Position numbers and translations under genes: made by a program. Shown here one piece after another: positions 11,944 to 23,039 of a stretch of DNA of 64,000 nt (positions are counted from its first letter, which is position 1; each line of letters starts with the position of its first letter). This DNA comes from Phoebastria nigripes (taxonomy: Eukaryota > Chordata > Aves > Procellariiformes > Diomedeidae): contig JAYKAV010002791.1 in the NCBI GenBank assembly GCA_035582835.1, positions 479,042-543,041 of the forward strand. The letters are read 5' to 3'. The notes under the pieces were generated by a model. The model searched no databases, had not been told where the DNA came from, and saw nothing but the letters and a program-made list of their open reading frames with translations.

Positions 11944-12480
11944 GCAGAAGAAATTAAGAGATTTCCTGACATGTTGGAGGGCATGGGACATCTGCTAAGA
12001 CAATGAAGAACTCAAGCTATCACTGAATGCAGTGTCAGTGGTGCATGCAGAGCAACGTGCNTCAGAACATTACGGCCAAAGTGGGAGAGTAGCTCTAGCA
12101 TACAGCATAATTAAGTGTAATTGGAAAGGTAGAGGAATCCTCAGAATGGGTTAGCTTGATTGCTGCAAGTAATAAAAAACCAAACACATGCTGGGCCAAT
12201 CTGAATGTGCAAAGGCCCTTGGGACCCACACACTGCTAAAATGGGGAAAATTGTACCACAGCCACCCTCCCAGATGTAACTTGCAAGGATTCCACAAAGG
12301 CTGGGTTCAGTGCATAGGAACAGATACGGTTTACTCTCATCTGCTGGGGGAAGCAGAGAGGCCATTACTTCCATTACTGCATTAGGAGGAAAGCACTTCT
12401 ATACATTAGAAGCACTTCATATCTTGGAAAAGGCAATGAGATTAGGAGAGGGGAAGTGAACTGATCTAATCCTCAAAGGA
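11944..12480 (+). pseudogene. Gypsy reverse transcriptase remnant, N-terminal part
   Basis: At 11944 a frame reads AEEIKRFPDMLEGMGHL, which matches the segment before gypsy RT that in the family reads like 'FPDVFEGLGKL'. After a frameshift, LSLNAVSVVHAEQRA (about 12016-12060) matches the 'L...PVVHAPRRVP' stretch. At 12117-12182 the frame reads VIGKVEESSEWVS and continues to NKKP, matching the strongly conserved 'GVIxKVxEPTxWVS...KKP' of gypsy RT. Further on, AKALGTHT (near 12206) and a KAGF string (near 12296) fit weakly to the LNKA and GFW positions. The catalytic YxDD region is not visible and seems deleted. The similarity is recognised by eye from family knowledge. Confidence 0.75.
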
Positions 12481-12492
12481 GAAAACTTGGAA

Positions 12493-12699
12493 GGATTTAA
12501 AGCACCAACCTCTACAAAAGAACTGAATCACACTGAGGCTGTGGACTCCCTGTTAGTATTTACACAAAGATTAAGAGAAATGTCAGCACTTCCATGAGGT
12601 CTGAGGGATAGAAGAGAGCAACTGGCAGTGAAAGAGATGGACAAGAGCATCCAAAATACAAAGGATGACTATCACACTCAAATGACTCAAATGAATTAA
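12493..12699 (+). pseudogene. Gypsy RT connection region remnant
   Basis: One frame runs 67 codons with a single internal TGA (12595-12597) and ends at TAA (12697-12699). It begins GFKAPTSTKELNHTEAV, matching the family pattern 'aPTskkELqrFLG.vnYl', and continues VFTQRLREMSALP, matching 'kFIPnLSe.saPLR.L'. The later part, MDKSIQNTKDD, fits the 'aF..lK..lt' helix before RNase H. The residues lie at the expected distances. The segment follows directly after the RT piece, as in an intact pol. Confidence 0.65.
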
Positions 12700-12720
12700 A
12701 AGTCAAAAAAAGAGAGAAAA

Positions 12721-12810
12721 TCCTGTAGCAGCTGTCCTCTCATGCAGCAGGATGATGGCATACAAAAGAGAAGGGACAGATGTTCACTCACACCTATGAT
12801 CTGCCAACAN
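12721..12810 (+). pseudogene. Gypsy RNase H remnant
   Basis: In the frame starting at 12721 the translation SCSSCPLMQQDDGIQ, followed by a CSLTPM string, resembles the first strands of gypsy RNase H ('DASxyGLGAVLxQxxDG...pVAYASRsLTxxE'). The catalytic Asp position is changed (the expected DAS reads as a CSS-like string) and the domain ends after about 30 codons. It is short, so the call rests on its position between the RT and integrase blocks as much as on the match. Confidence 0.5.
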
Positions 12811-13139
12811 AAATGGGGAAGTGGGAAGGGAAGCACAGTGTGTAGATACCATTGATTTCTTTTTAATACAGCCAGCAAGGCCTGGATGTCAGGCACACAG
12901 CATGGCCATCAGAGCTGTTTGGATTAAAAAAAAAATGCAGGCTCTGCATGTGGGATATGAACAAGTCCAAAAGTGGTTTAAAGAAAAAAACAAGGGATTC
13001 GAGAGAATATTTCCTTCAGACATTTGGAAGAAAGTCTGTGAGGGACGCTAAGATGTGGCACTGTACAAAAGGCAAACAAGTGCACAGGAATTTTCCAGAA
13101 AGACTTCACAAGTAACATAAATTCTCCTAGACTGTTTTA

Positions 13140-13790
13140 TTTATGTAAAGTATCAGAAAAAACAGCAAGGAAGCAATGATAGTTCATGACGCACCTAATA
13201 GAGGCTTGGCAGCAATTGGTGCCTGATTTATATGAACATAGGCAGAACCACTACCTGCTGATACTTGATTATTACAGTCGTTTTGTCAAAGTAACTCAAC
13301 TTAGAAACACATTATACAGCACTGCAATGAGTCAGACCACAGTAATATTCACCAGGCATAGTATTTACAGCAAGCTAATTTGGAATAATGGCTTGCAATA
13401 CATACCCAAGGAATTCTGAAAATTTGCAAAGGACAGTATTTCGTACACACAACAAGCAGTTTGTATTAGCTGCAGTCCAATGGAATGGCTGAAAACACAC
13501 ATTTGAGTAACTGAGTAGACCTTACTCAAGACAAATGAAGAGGGATTGAAATCCATACTTCAGTTTAGTACACTACGCAAACCAAGTTGTGGAGTTTTAT
13601 GAGCACTGATGCTAAAAGTGCAAGGAGCACCCTATCTAAGAAAAGGTGTGCACCCAGAGGTGCAAATCACTGAATACAATAGAGCATGGTGGACAAAAGA
13701 TAATGGAAATTTCACTGTGAAATGTCAGGCTGCTAAAACCTTTCCCAAGAAACATCAGTGTCATAATATCACATCCAGGCAATAGGGTGC
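13140..13790 (+). pseudogene. Gypsy integrase remnant (DD35E core)
   Basis: An open frame at 13186-13419 reads AWQQLVPDLYE, then HYLLILDYYSRF, then IFTRHSIYSKLIWNNGLQY. These match the gypsy integrase core 'PWQxvgxDLFE...hYLvvVDYySRf...iFaRHGiP..lxSDNGpQY'. The first catalytic Asp is kept (GAT, 13225-13227). The second, normally in SDNG, is Asn here (WNNG, 13384-13386). After a TGA at 13420 and a frameshift, QSNGMAENT (about 13473-13499) gives the third catalytic residue, Glu at 13491-13493. The second and third sites lie 107 nt apart, one base short of DD35E spacing. TLLKTNEEGLKSILQFSTLR (13519-13578) continues into the region after the core, and a C-terminal-domain-like tail runs to about 13790. 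The N-terminal HHCC zinc finger is largely gone. Confidence 0.85.
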
Positions 13791-13799
13791 AGTAACAGG

Positions 13800-16700
13800 A
13801 AGATAAGACTATTTCAGGTTCTTCTGTATATAGAATATTGTAATAGATATAGATACAGATACTATAACATAGAATACTATCTCATCTGCAGTAAATAGCA
13901 GCTCTTAGTCAGATGCACCCCACAAAGAATCTACCAAACCCACTGACCTTGCTGATCAGTGAGTTGTCGTCACTGTTGCTAACGCACCTGTACCATTTCC
14001 TCAGGTTATATATTTCCCACTTGCAGCTGATGGGTCTTCTGTTATCTGACCAGATCTGCTTTGCAAAGCCTGCTGATATCCCCAGGCAAATGCCGCACCC
14101 TCACATATAAATATGGGATTAACAGAAAATTAAATGTAAAATAACACAGGAGTGAATATTAAGAGCTTTAAGTACATTAAGATTCAAGCATTTGGTAGTT
14201 AGAGAATACCAAGATAATGTTAATTCATGCATGCCTTATTCTGTCCCAGCAGGTATAAGGACCATGAAAAATTTAAGTGTTTCTTTTATTCCACACAAAA
14301 GTGACAAAACCAGGGCTGCAGAAAGGGATTGGACCCAGAGGTGCTGTACAAACCATCCAGTTGCGAGGCATGTCCCACTCTCAATGGTTTAGAGTTTAAA
14401 GTTACCAAACAAACNAGAACAGAAGGTAAAACAAAGGCAAAAGAAACTTACTTGGGGTCATGCACCATGTCAGTATTCAAACTGGGACCAACACTAGTCC
14501 CTTTGAACCCCAGTTCAGAGTTTATTCTTTAGATGTTGCATCATAAGAAAAGTCAACCATTGGCCAATAACTTGGGCACACCGCAGGATGCCATGAAGCC
14601 ATCAATGTGCGAGTTTGACTGCAAGAACACCAGCGTATTCATAGATAACGAATCCTTCCTCCCAATGTCACAAGTCTTGCAGACTCAGTGGTAAAGCAAA
14701 CTAGACCTGCTGGGAGTAAACAGGCCTTGGGCTCATAGCTATGTAACAGAAATTCAAATGTTATTCAAATCTTTAAAATAATGAGGACTTAGTTTTTTAA
14801 TATCTAAATAATCCAAAGAAGCAGACTAGAGAATGATGCCTCTCCCCGGACAGTTATAAGCAAGGACATATTTCCAGTAACACCCTAACAGCAGCCTGAA
14901 TATGTAAGAGATTAAAAGTACACTGAAAGAGATGATTAACAGACAGTCCATTATGGGCTCCCTAAAGTAACATTTTCTGAAATATTAATATTTAATTATG
15001 GAGATGGCAGCAGGCTGCAGGGTTTCCCTTCTTTCTTTTCAATGTGTTCTCCTTATCTGTCACTAAAATATTAGAGATAATGAGAAATCATGTACCTGTG
15101 TAAACTCTAATAGCAGTAATATGGCAAAGCAGAACAGAAAAAGAAAAAAAAATAAAAATAGGCCTCAAGCTGTTCATGGGGTCTCTGGTAATTGGAAGAG
15201 TCAATGGCTATATGATTCAAGAAAATACCTTCCCTGGAGAAGGAGACTGATTGTCCCGCATTTATACAGCAGCTAACCAACACTAAGCAGGCTTTCCTTT
15301 GCATATTATTGGTGCCAGCCCAATGAGGCAGAAAATTGCATCGTGTCATTTAATTTCCCAATCTTTGTTTTCATTGTATTAATCTTTTGGCTTTGCTTCA
15401 CTTTATAATTTGAAGGCTCAGCAAGAAGCAAACCAAATGGAAATTCAGCTTACTTTCATGTCTAGCTGAATGTTCGTTGCAGTTTTGGAAAGTTTAATTC
15501 TGCGTAATCTCTCCCATGAATAATAATCATCTGGTTTTGTATGCAGACATATTAGTGGTTATTAAAGACTGCCTTAAAAATTCTTGGGATTGTGCCCAAA
15601 AGTCAGTCACCATAACATGATTAACAAATAGGTTACAGGAAGAGAGCAGATAGGGTTTTTAAGCAGAACCTTGTGCCCTGTTATTATAGAAGAAAGTGAA
15701 GAAGTTGGCAAACTTCCTGAACTTGACTAATGATTTTAAAGTTTACAATTCCCAAACTGGAAATTCAGATACTGAGAATGTTGNGACAGAGTGGTTATCT
15801 TGGAAAAAGCACAGGAAATAAATATGGGGGTTTCACTTAGATGGAAGGGGAGGAAAAAAAGAAAAAACCCACTGATTCTCTCCTTGTGCTTAGAGTTAGT
15901 TGGCTCACCAAGGGCTGTGTTGTGCTGGGTACCGCTCAGACAGCAGGGCCCTACCGAGATCTTCTGTTCGGAAGCAGGAACAGATTAGCAGGATCATCTC
16001 ACAGAGAAATGCCTTGCCTCCACCTCGTCTGCCATGCCAGGGCAAAGTGAGGAATAGATCCCAAGTCCAGGCCTCCAGTTGACTCTCTTCCCCCTAGAAG
16101 CACTCTGACTCCTTGTAGAAGGTCTGAAGGCTCACTCAATCNCTCCTGGGTGCCTTACGTGCATTACTCTTGTTTTCATTTATTGAACTATCGTGAAGGC
16201 ACACTGCAAATTTATACAACACATCTAATATATATTTCATGCTGTGGTTGTATGATGCCCAGTTCATCCAAATAAGATTCATGAGCCATATCTGATGAAT
16301 AAAGCTATTTTTAAAATGAGATGTCTTTTTCATGATTCCGTCTGTCTCTGTTTTGTCAAACAAGGGGATTTTTCTTTCAACCAGAATCTCTTCTGATTCA
16401 TCTCATGATGAAGAGTTTAAAGCTTCCCCTGCTCAGATCTCTGAGGACATGTCTTACCCATAAAAGTTTAGGGTTTTNCCTATTATCTTCCAATTGTGGG
16501 AAGTTTCCACACTTGCATGCACCTTAGTCACGTGAAAAGAACATATAGCAAATGTTGCTGTCACTGTCTCAAGACCAAAATGATGAAGACCTAAACAAAA
16601 TGAAGCTCGTGTTTAAAAAAAAGAGGACAGGGTATCCTTTAGACATTCACGACCCAGGGGAAAAAGGAAGAGTACCATCAACTAGACCCTGCACTTCAGT

Positions 16701-17270
16701 GCAGTTCTCCACTTCTTAGTAAGAGACAGAAAACCTCTGACCTTCTGCTAACTAACAGATGGCAAATGGAAGGACCCAAAAGAAACCATTATCTGACACG
16801 AGACTCATGAGAGCCAAGTTTCATTACAGAAGTTTAGCCAATTTATTTCATCCCTGTCAGGGTGAGTAGCCCTACCCAGTCACTTTTCTCTGTTTCCCAA
16901 AAAAAGCTGTCCTCACGGAACACTTCAGGAAGCTGATAGTAATTAAAAGACTCCAAACTTGTTCTGCTGCTGTCACTTGCTCTACTTGTGTCCCCTGAAT
17001 GCACAAATCACGTAAGGGTGCAATTGTTTCTTGCTACTGGAGCCTGTTGCAGGTTTCTACAATTCAACATGTCGAAGTACTTGCTTATCATCAGGAATTA
17101 GATAAGATGTTTTAATGCCTCTTGTGAGATGGTCATCATTCAGAGAGATGTGTTTTGGAGTTTAAAATCAGATTCTTAAGCTTCAGATTTTGAAATAGAC
17201 TTTTGAAAAGTTTAGAAAAACTTTGCTAGAGTGACCCATGCTCCAAATGCACCAGAAGTTATTGGACTGG
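13800..17270. other. Unique noncoding block
   Basis: No gene or recognisable repeat family is seen. The part near 13840-13890 is a short AT-rich run of imperfect ATAGATA units. The stretch at 14930-15560 is AT-rich with several ATTA cores and few simple repeats, and could be conserved noncoding sequence, but nothing in the single sequence proves it. Open frames are at most 80 codons. Confidence 0.55.
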
Positions 17271-17276
17271 AACATA

Positions 17277-17376
17277 AAATATAAATTTATGTATATAAAT
17301 ACATATATATATAAAATTTTATATTTTATATATATTATATTTTATATATATTTATATTTTATAATATAAAATTCTG
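17277..17376. repeat. AT-only snap-back tract
   Basis: About 100 bp consist almost only of A and T, built from TATATA and ATTTTATA words. The left half (around AAATTTTATATTTTATA) is close to the reverse complement of the right half, so the tract can fold back on itself. It is probably an expanded microsatellite. Confidence 0.75.
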
Positions 17377-19335
17377 TATCTATAGTATTCTAGATGCATA
17401 ATCAGATAGTCAAAATGTTCCCCGTAGCTCCCGAATTTCACAAGAAAAGATGAGCAGCAACTCAGAGCTCCATTAGTCTTACTGAAATCCTACAAATACC
17501 ATCCTCTTTCATCTGAGTTAATCTAGCCTCAAGCAAACTCAGAGCATACAGGGCTGCTTCAGTTTGCACATTGAAACAATCATTCTTCTCCCATTGTAGG
17601 CTCCCTATGAGCTCATTTAAAACAGACCAGAGCTACCCAAAATAGTTTCATAGACCTCAAAACTCCCTGACATAAATTCAAATACTCCACGGATTAAGTT
17701 CACTTAAGTTTTCAAAGTTCATTAGCATGAAGAATTGGATTTAATTCCCTATATCTAGAATAAAAGAAGTTCCAGTAACAAAAGGAATTGAAATTTTTTA
17801 CATTCTGACTTAAATTGTCAAGAAACGCAACCTGCTTCACCAAATTGTAATTGAGGCAATAGATGGACAGTTGCCAAATACTATGATATGGTATAGATTT
17901 AAAGGGTCTTCTTACATAAAGGTTGATGTGTCTCTTAAAGTTAATTACTAGTATTTTGTGCAAACTGTCATGCAGTTCTCATAGCCAGGACCTGTCATGA
18001 ATCTATTGCTGATATTTAATTGCAGAACTGAGAGAAGAGGAAACATGTATCAAGGCAACCAAATTATAAATGACAGTTACAAGTTGGTAATCTATGGGTT
18101 TTTTCTACACTTGATATCACTTTTTCGTGGACGTTATGCTTTCTGTAAGAATGTTTTTCTGTTTGTTTTTTCCAAACTCTTGTTTTTCCTTGTTATCATG
18201 ATTTGATGCAGAAAGGATGAACCTTTTCTTTTTGAAATCTTGGCTGCAGAAGTAGCATGGGTATTTTGGGGCTGCATTACTGGAGGAGGAGAAATAATAC
18301 ACACCTTCCCCTCTTCTTCCCACTCTGCTTGAGAAGACCCCAGGATGAATCCATCAATCTTCAAAGACCTCTCTCCCACCCTGCTCATAAAACATGAGGA
18401 AATTACCTCTTTTCAACTCCTTCCTCTATTCTGCCCTGTTGACAAATGTGCTGGGAAGCAAATCCAAATACCAGCCTTCTGCAGCACCAGAGAATGCCTG
18501 GTGGGTCTCCAACCTGGGCACCAGATGAGGACTAGGCAGATGGGCCCAAGCCTTGCCAGCAGCCAAGGAGAGCAGGCACAGGTCTAGGGCAGCAGCAAAA
18601 GCATGTCTGGAGGATGAAAGAAGGATGTGGGATAACCCTGGTACAAAAGGCTTTCTGCTATGGCTCAGTCTAGATGTTAAGGAGAAAAGTGCAAAGAATG
18701 AAGTGCTAGCCTTCCCCAGAAGCCTTTGCCAGAGGCTTCACTTGACAGTTAATTTATGTCTTTATGAAGATCTGTATGTGTGTAGACACATTGATCAATA
18801 GCTTAAGGCAACCATGAATACACAACTATAACTGGAATAATAATGAAGTAAACAGAATTATAACATTAAGAAGGTTGTAGACATCTTCAGTAAAAGAATA
18901 AAAGGACTGTGCAAAACGTTAAATAAACTAAATACACTCACAGACACTGACATGTTGTACAATAGATTAACCTCCATGAGATAAAAGGGAACTTGCTGGC
19001 AAAAAACTTCATAAGAAGTATCATTAACATTATAATTATGTAGGAATTTTTCTTTTTCATTACGCCAATTATTCTTATTATCCAGATTGCATTAAGTGAA
19101 AAAATGAAAGCAGACGGGGTCAGCCTAGTCTTCTAATCTAAACAAATTAGTAAAGACTTGTTTGGTACCAGAGTTAAGGGGTGCCATCTTTTTTTTTTCA
19201 AGCCCAATTCCCTGAAACGTTAGCAAATCATTTAACAGCCATTTAAGTCCTAAACAGTTAACAGATGGTCTTCTTAATGCACCACAAGTCACAGAACAGT
19301 TGCTAACAAAAAACAACTCATACCACAAAAAAAGA

Positions 19336-19350
19336 GGGGGGGGTGGGGGG
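19336..19350 (+). repeat. Short G-run tract
   Basis: A run of eight G, one T and six G follows an A-rich stretch. It is too short for four separated G-tracts in the strict quadruplex pattern, but long enough to cause assembly or sequencing error. Confidence 0.6.
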
Positions 19351-19884
19351 AACAAGCCATAAACTACAAGGTACCAAAGCAAGAAAAGAGTGCAGGCATC
19401 ACCAGTTTTTTAGGTCCCCATAATAGCAGGACATTCATTAAGAGGTAAAATCCTACTCACCCTGGAAAATGAGCAAACAACAAGGAAGTGTTCACACTGG
19501 CAGAGAAAGTTCAAAAGAAGTGAGTTAGGAAACTATTTACATATAAAATTACGGTAGCTTTTTTTAATTCTTTTAGTTGACAGTTTAAATTTGGTCTCTA
19601 CGACTCACTGACAGTATGCTTTAGCATACATAAACAAATACTTGTTCCTTGCCTATCCAGAGATAAAGGTTCAAAAGAGCTGATATTAAAGAAACAATTC
19701 ACAGTTTCAGAAAGCAGCTTTCAAAATGTTTGCAATGTAAATTACACCACTGTTTCCAGAATTTGTATCTAATTGCTCTTCCAAAACCAAAACTCTCATA
19801 CTTTCCACATCTATCTTCTGGATGGACTATAATTTTCTTTTACAGTTAAAAACAAAGGGGGAAAGACTATGAGAGTTTTAATTT

Positions 19885-19923
19885 TGGGGCCGGGGGGGTG
19901 GGGGGGGGGGCGGGGAGGGGGGT
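19885..19923 (+). repeat. G-rich tract, quadruplex candidate
   Basis: Within 39 bases there are G-runs of 4, 7, 10, 4 and 6, separated by CC, T, C and A. This exceeds the usual four-runs-of-three rule for an intramolecular G-quadruplex on the plus strand. No gene start is adjacent, so a promoter role is not indicated. Confidence 0.75.
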
Positions 19924-20789
19924 GTACCTTCTGTATGAGACACAAGAAACAGATGTTATAGCTAACAGCAATGAAAATAGTATTTTATGGTTTCCTGTGT
20001 TTTCAGAGCTTTGTATGGGGACAACAGGGACAGTAGGCTGCTTCATTTTTTTTTTAATTTCCACAGACTGCAGAATATTTTTGTACTTTCCCACCGCTAT
20101 AACACTCTGCCTTAAATAGTTAGCGTGGTAAAATACCTTCAAGCTTTAAACTATTGAAGAAACTTGAAGAACAGTTTTAGATTGCTCAATGCTATGCCCT
20201 TGAGACCGCTGTAGCCTTGTAGTGCCAATAGAAATGATCTTTTGACTTTTCTGGACTTTTGATCAGATGCTAAAAGTATAGTTTCAGTTCCGACTAATTG
20301 GCTCAGATGAAAGGAAATGGTGATAACCATTGCCCAAAATGTTGGACTCGCGCACTTCCATGAGAGCTAGATACTAGTGCAGAAACCCTGTACCCTTGTG
20401 GCTTTGGCCTCTGACACCACTTTTTAGGAAGACTGTCATGTTCAACAGCACTGGCAAGCTCTAAACAATAGAGGAATTCTGATGGGAGTGAGGAGGAGAG
20501 ATACTGAAGTTATGGCTACAGGCAAGTGCTATTTTATTACTCCATAAATACCTGAATTTTGGAGCCTCAGTCTGGAGCCGATCCCCTCCCAGAGAGTCTG
20601 TCCTTACTTGTCCATCACAGCTTGTAGGTGACTGCTGCTGTATTTACACTGGTGTGCACTGCAGCCCTACCGTGTCCCACGACCATCCTGGGACTCGCAG
20701 CTTCTTAGTTCTGCTCTATTTGGGAACAACACATCTCCTAAAATGTGAGAAAAGGCCAGCAACAACAAAAAAGAGAAGTTCTGCTCATA

Positions 20790-20965
20790 AGCATTATAGT
20801 CTCCATTTCACACAAGGGGAAACTAGGGCAGAGAGATTTGTTTGCCTGAAATTGCAGAAGTCGTCTATGCCAGAACCAAAAACTGGAACCAGGGTCCGTG
20901 CTTTGACTGTAACCAACCTATCCTCAGGTAGATATTACCCACATCCTGCAGGGTGCCTTCAGTCA
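20790..20965 (-). mobile_element. MIR-like SINE fragment
   Basis: The plus strand reads TCTCCATTTCACA, then AGGGGAAACTAGGGCAGAGA, then TTTGCCTGAAATTGCAGAAG, and later TGGAACCAGGGTC. This is the diverged reverse complement of the MIR core and flanks ('cctggttcgaa...', 'tgaccttgggcaa', 'cctcagtttcc', 'tgtaaaatgggg'). MIR-type CORE-SINEs are ancient and shared among amniotes. The match is by eye and strongly diverged, so the ends are approximate. Confidence 0.55.
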
Positions 20966-21439
20966 CTAACCAAACTACCTCTGATACCAGAGGAAACATA
21001 AGGAGCCGTGATGGCACCATGTGAAAATCGTCAATCCAGCACCGGCAAGGTGGTTTTCACCTTCTCTAGAATATTTGTATCGCCCCATGGCAGTGTTGGA
21101 GTGTGGATGCTAAGATGACACACTCATCCCAACATGGGGGGACCTGTGCGAGGACAACAAGGTGGGCACTTTCAGGAAGATGAGCAAGTGTGTTGGTAGG
21201 AACAAGAGGCAGCCCTGCCCTGCCAAGCACCCCACCAGAGAGCCACATCCCCCAGACAGGGTGGAAAAGAGGAGCAAGAGGTGGGAATCAGCTGGAGCTA
21301 TGAGATTCATGGAAGAAGCGCAATTGGAAAAGGTAACCTCTCAGCTAGAAAGAATTTGGTAGCTGAGAAATGGAACAGGTCCACACTCAGCAGTTTATGC
21401 AAAGAATTTTGACAACCATTTGGAACAAACATTTTGAGT

Positions 21440-21870
21440 TTGCATTTAAAGTTAAATTGGGAGAGACAGCAAATAATAAGAAACAATACAGACAGCTAAA
21501 GAAGGTCTTAGAGTAGATATTTTAAATACCAACACAGCTAATAAATGCAAATGAAGGTCAGTGCAGATAAGTACAAAATTATGAGACTGAAAGCAAAGAA
21601 TAAAAAGGAGGAACTATCTGCTTAGTGACAATCAGCTGCACTGTAATGACCAAGAATGAGATCTGGGGAATTATTGTGAAAGAAATCCCTAAAGCTTTCA
21701 GTCCAGTGAGGAAATGATTGAAATAAACAAGATGATAGGCTTTATTAAACCACTAGAGTATAATGTTCAGCTTCCACACCCGGCAAAGGGTAGGAGTGAA
21801 ATGCACCAAAGCAAAAGGATTAAAACCAAAAAAGCAGCACTAACCTCACAGAGTAAGATGGATTTTTGCC
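21440..21870 (+). mobile_element. Old L3/CR1-like LINE fragment, RT C-terminal part
   Basis: The frame near 21561 reads VSADKYKIMRLK, matching the 'NADKCKVMHLG' stretch that follows the RT catalytic core in CR1/L3 elements. About 100 bp later IWGIIVKEIPKAFSPV fits 'DLGVIVDesLKfSxQ', and the sequence around 21768 (AGTATAATGTTCAGCTTCC) matches the 'LEYCVQFW' region at DNA level. Several stops and frameshifts break it. It is clearly older than the CR1 at 43268-44312. Confidence 0.55.
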
Positions 21871-22559
21871 CTTGGCTTTAGTCTGGAGTCTGAATCTTCT
21901 CGATGGCTCTGCTCCTATAATGTCCTCTTTTATTATTTCTCTTCCTTTTATTCTTTTTTAATCTGTCATATAAAACTTTATGAGAACTTAGCCAAGAAAG
22001 GACAACATCTCCTTCACAATCACTGTAAACTATTGTTCAGTTCAGGCCGATGTTTAAAACATAAATCCAAATTCTACATTGGATGCCTGCCTGGATTACC
22101 AGATGACCTCAGAATTATGTGCAGGAATAAAATTAAAAGCAGTATTACTGCAGTATAGCAACGTTCAGAGGTGGTGTCAGCAGAGCCTGGGATGTGGCAA
22201 GGAGGAAGCAGGTTGGACAGAAGAAGAGAAGGACTTGCACTGACAAAGGTCTGGTGTGGAGATAATACAAGAGCTATATGCAGAGGAAACCTATCACTCC
22301 AGCAAGTCAGTTTGCCCAACCATCTCTCAGCACAGCCCCTCCAGTACTGACTGGGCAGCTCCTGGCAGCCATTGGCATCTTCTGGTACAACCTGATGCCC
22401 CATCGTCCCCATCCTTGATCCTCACTCCTGACTCTAAGATCATGGCAGAACAGAAGAACAGACAGTGTGTGGCAGCCTGAAAGTTCATTTAGCTCAGACC
22501 TGCTAAGGGGTTAAGCACAGAGCAAACATGTAGCAATATTTTCCCAGGGCTTTTTCCAG

Positions 22560-23035
22560 CCCCTAAATAAAATGCTGTTGTTCAAACAGGACACTTTGTT
22601 TCCATTTAGTCTGTCAGGTTATCTTTTAAACTCATGTAAACTTTTAGTACCCACACATTCTTGTGGCAAGAAATTTCATGGGTCCACCCAAAATAAGACC
22701 ATTATTCTAGTTGAGGCCTTTCTAGTGATGAGCAGAACAGGGGATAAAGTTTTCCTGCTTTTTTTTTTATGGTTCCATATCCTGCCTCAAGAACATTCAG
22801 CTTGTGGTCCACAACAGCCTTAGATTTTTTCCACGGAACTGGTTCACAGCCAGTTACTCTTAATCCTGGTTTTGGCAGCAGTAAAAAACTGAGTGTGGAG
22901 TCCTGCCTTTGTCATTCTCTTTTTTGTGTTTAGACTGTTTCTGCATGTTGCCAACACCATTTAACCTGTCCTTCACATGGCTGCTCTCCCCTCCTCATTT
23001 TGTTTCAACTTTGAATTTAATAGGATATTTCCTAT
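22560..23035. other. Noncoding stretch, possibly the 3' part of the adjacent LINE
   Basis: Its position would fit the 3' continuation of the minus-strand LINE fragment that starts at 23040. Only weak word matches are visible, so this is not claimed as part of the element. Confidence 0.3.
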
Positions 23036-23039
23036 CCCT

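Larger units (their letters stand above)
11944..13790 (+). mobile_element. Decayed Ty3/gypsy-type retrotransposon pol region
   Basis: Four blocks with reverse transcriptase, RNase H and integrase signatures lie in the same order and strand as in a Ty3/gypsy pol gene (RT, RT connection, RNase H, integrase). They span about 1.85 kb, where an intact RT-RH-IN segment would need roughly 2.8-3 kb, so internal pieces are lost, including the part that should hold the RT YxDD box. The blocks are broken by frameshifts and in-frame stops, and none can encode a working enzyme. The order RT then integrase excludes copia-like elements and Gmr1-like rearranged gypsies. I did not find flanking LTRs, a primer-binding site or a clear gag. 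The decay points to an old insertion. Ty3/gypsy elements are rare in birds, so the assignment deserves a profile search. Confidence 0.82.
17380..20785. other. Unique noncoding block with G-runs
   Basis: No gene is recognised. Open frames of 60-91 codons on both strands show no protein family and several only read through low-complexity tracts. Two G-run tracts (19336-19350 and 19885-19923) are listed separately. Confidence 0.55.

Noticed and set aside
13186..13419. Domesticated integrase gene (GIN1- or KRBA2-like exon)
   Set aside because: RT and RNase H remnants precede it collinearly. The frame is broken by a stop and a frameshift, and the second catalytic Asp is changed, so it is a transposon fossil and not a host gene.
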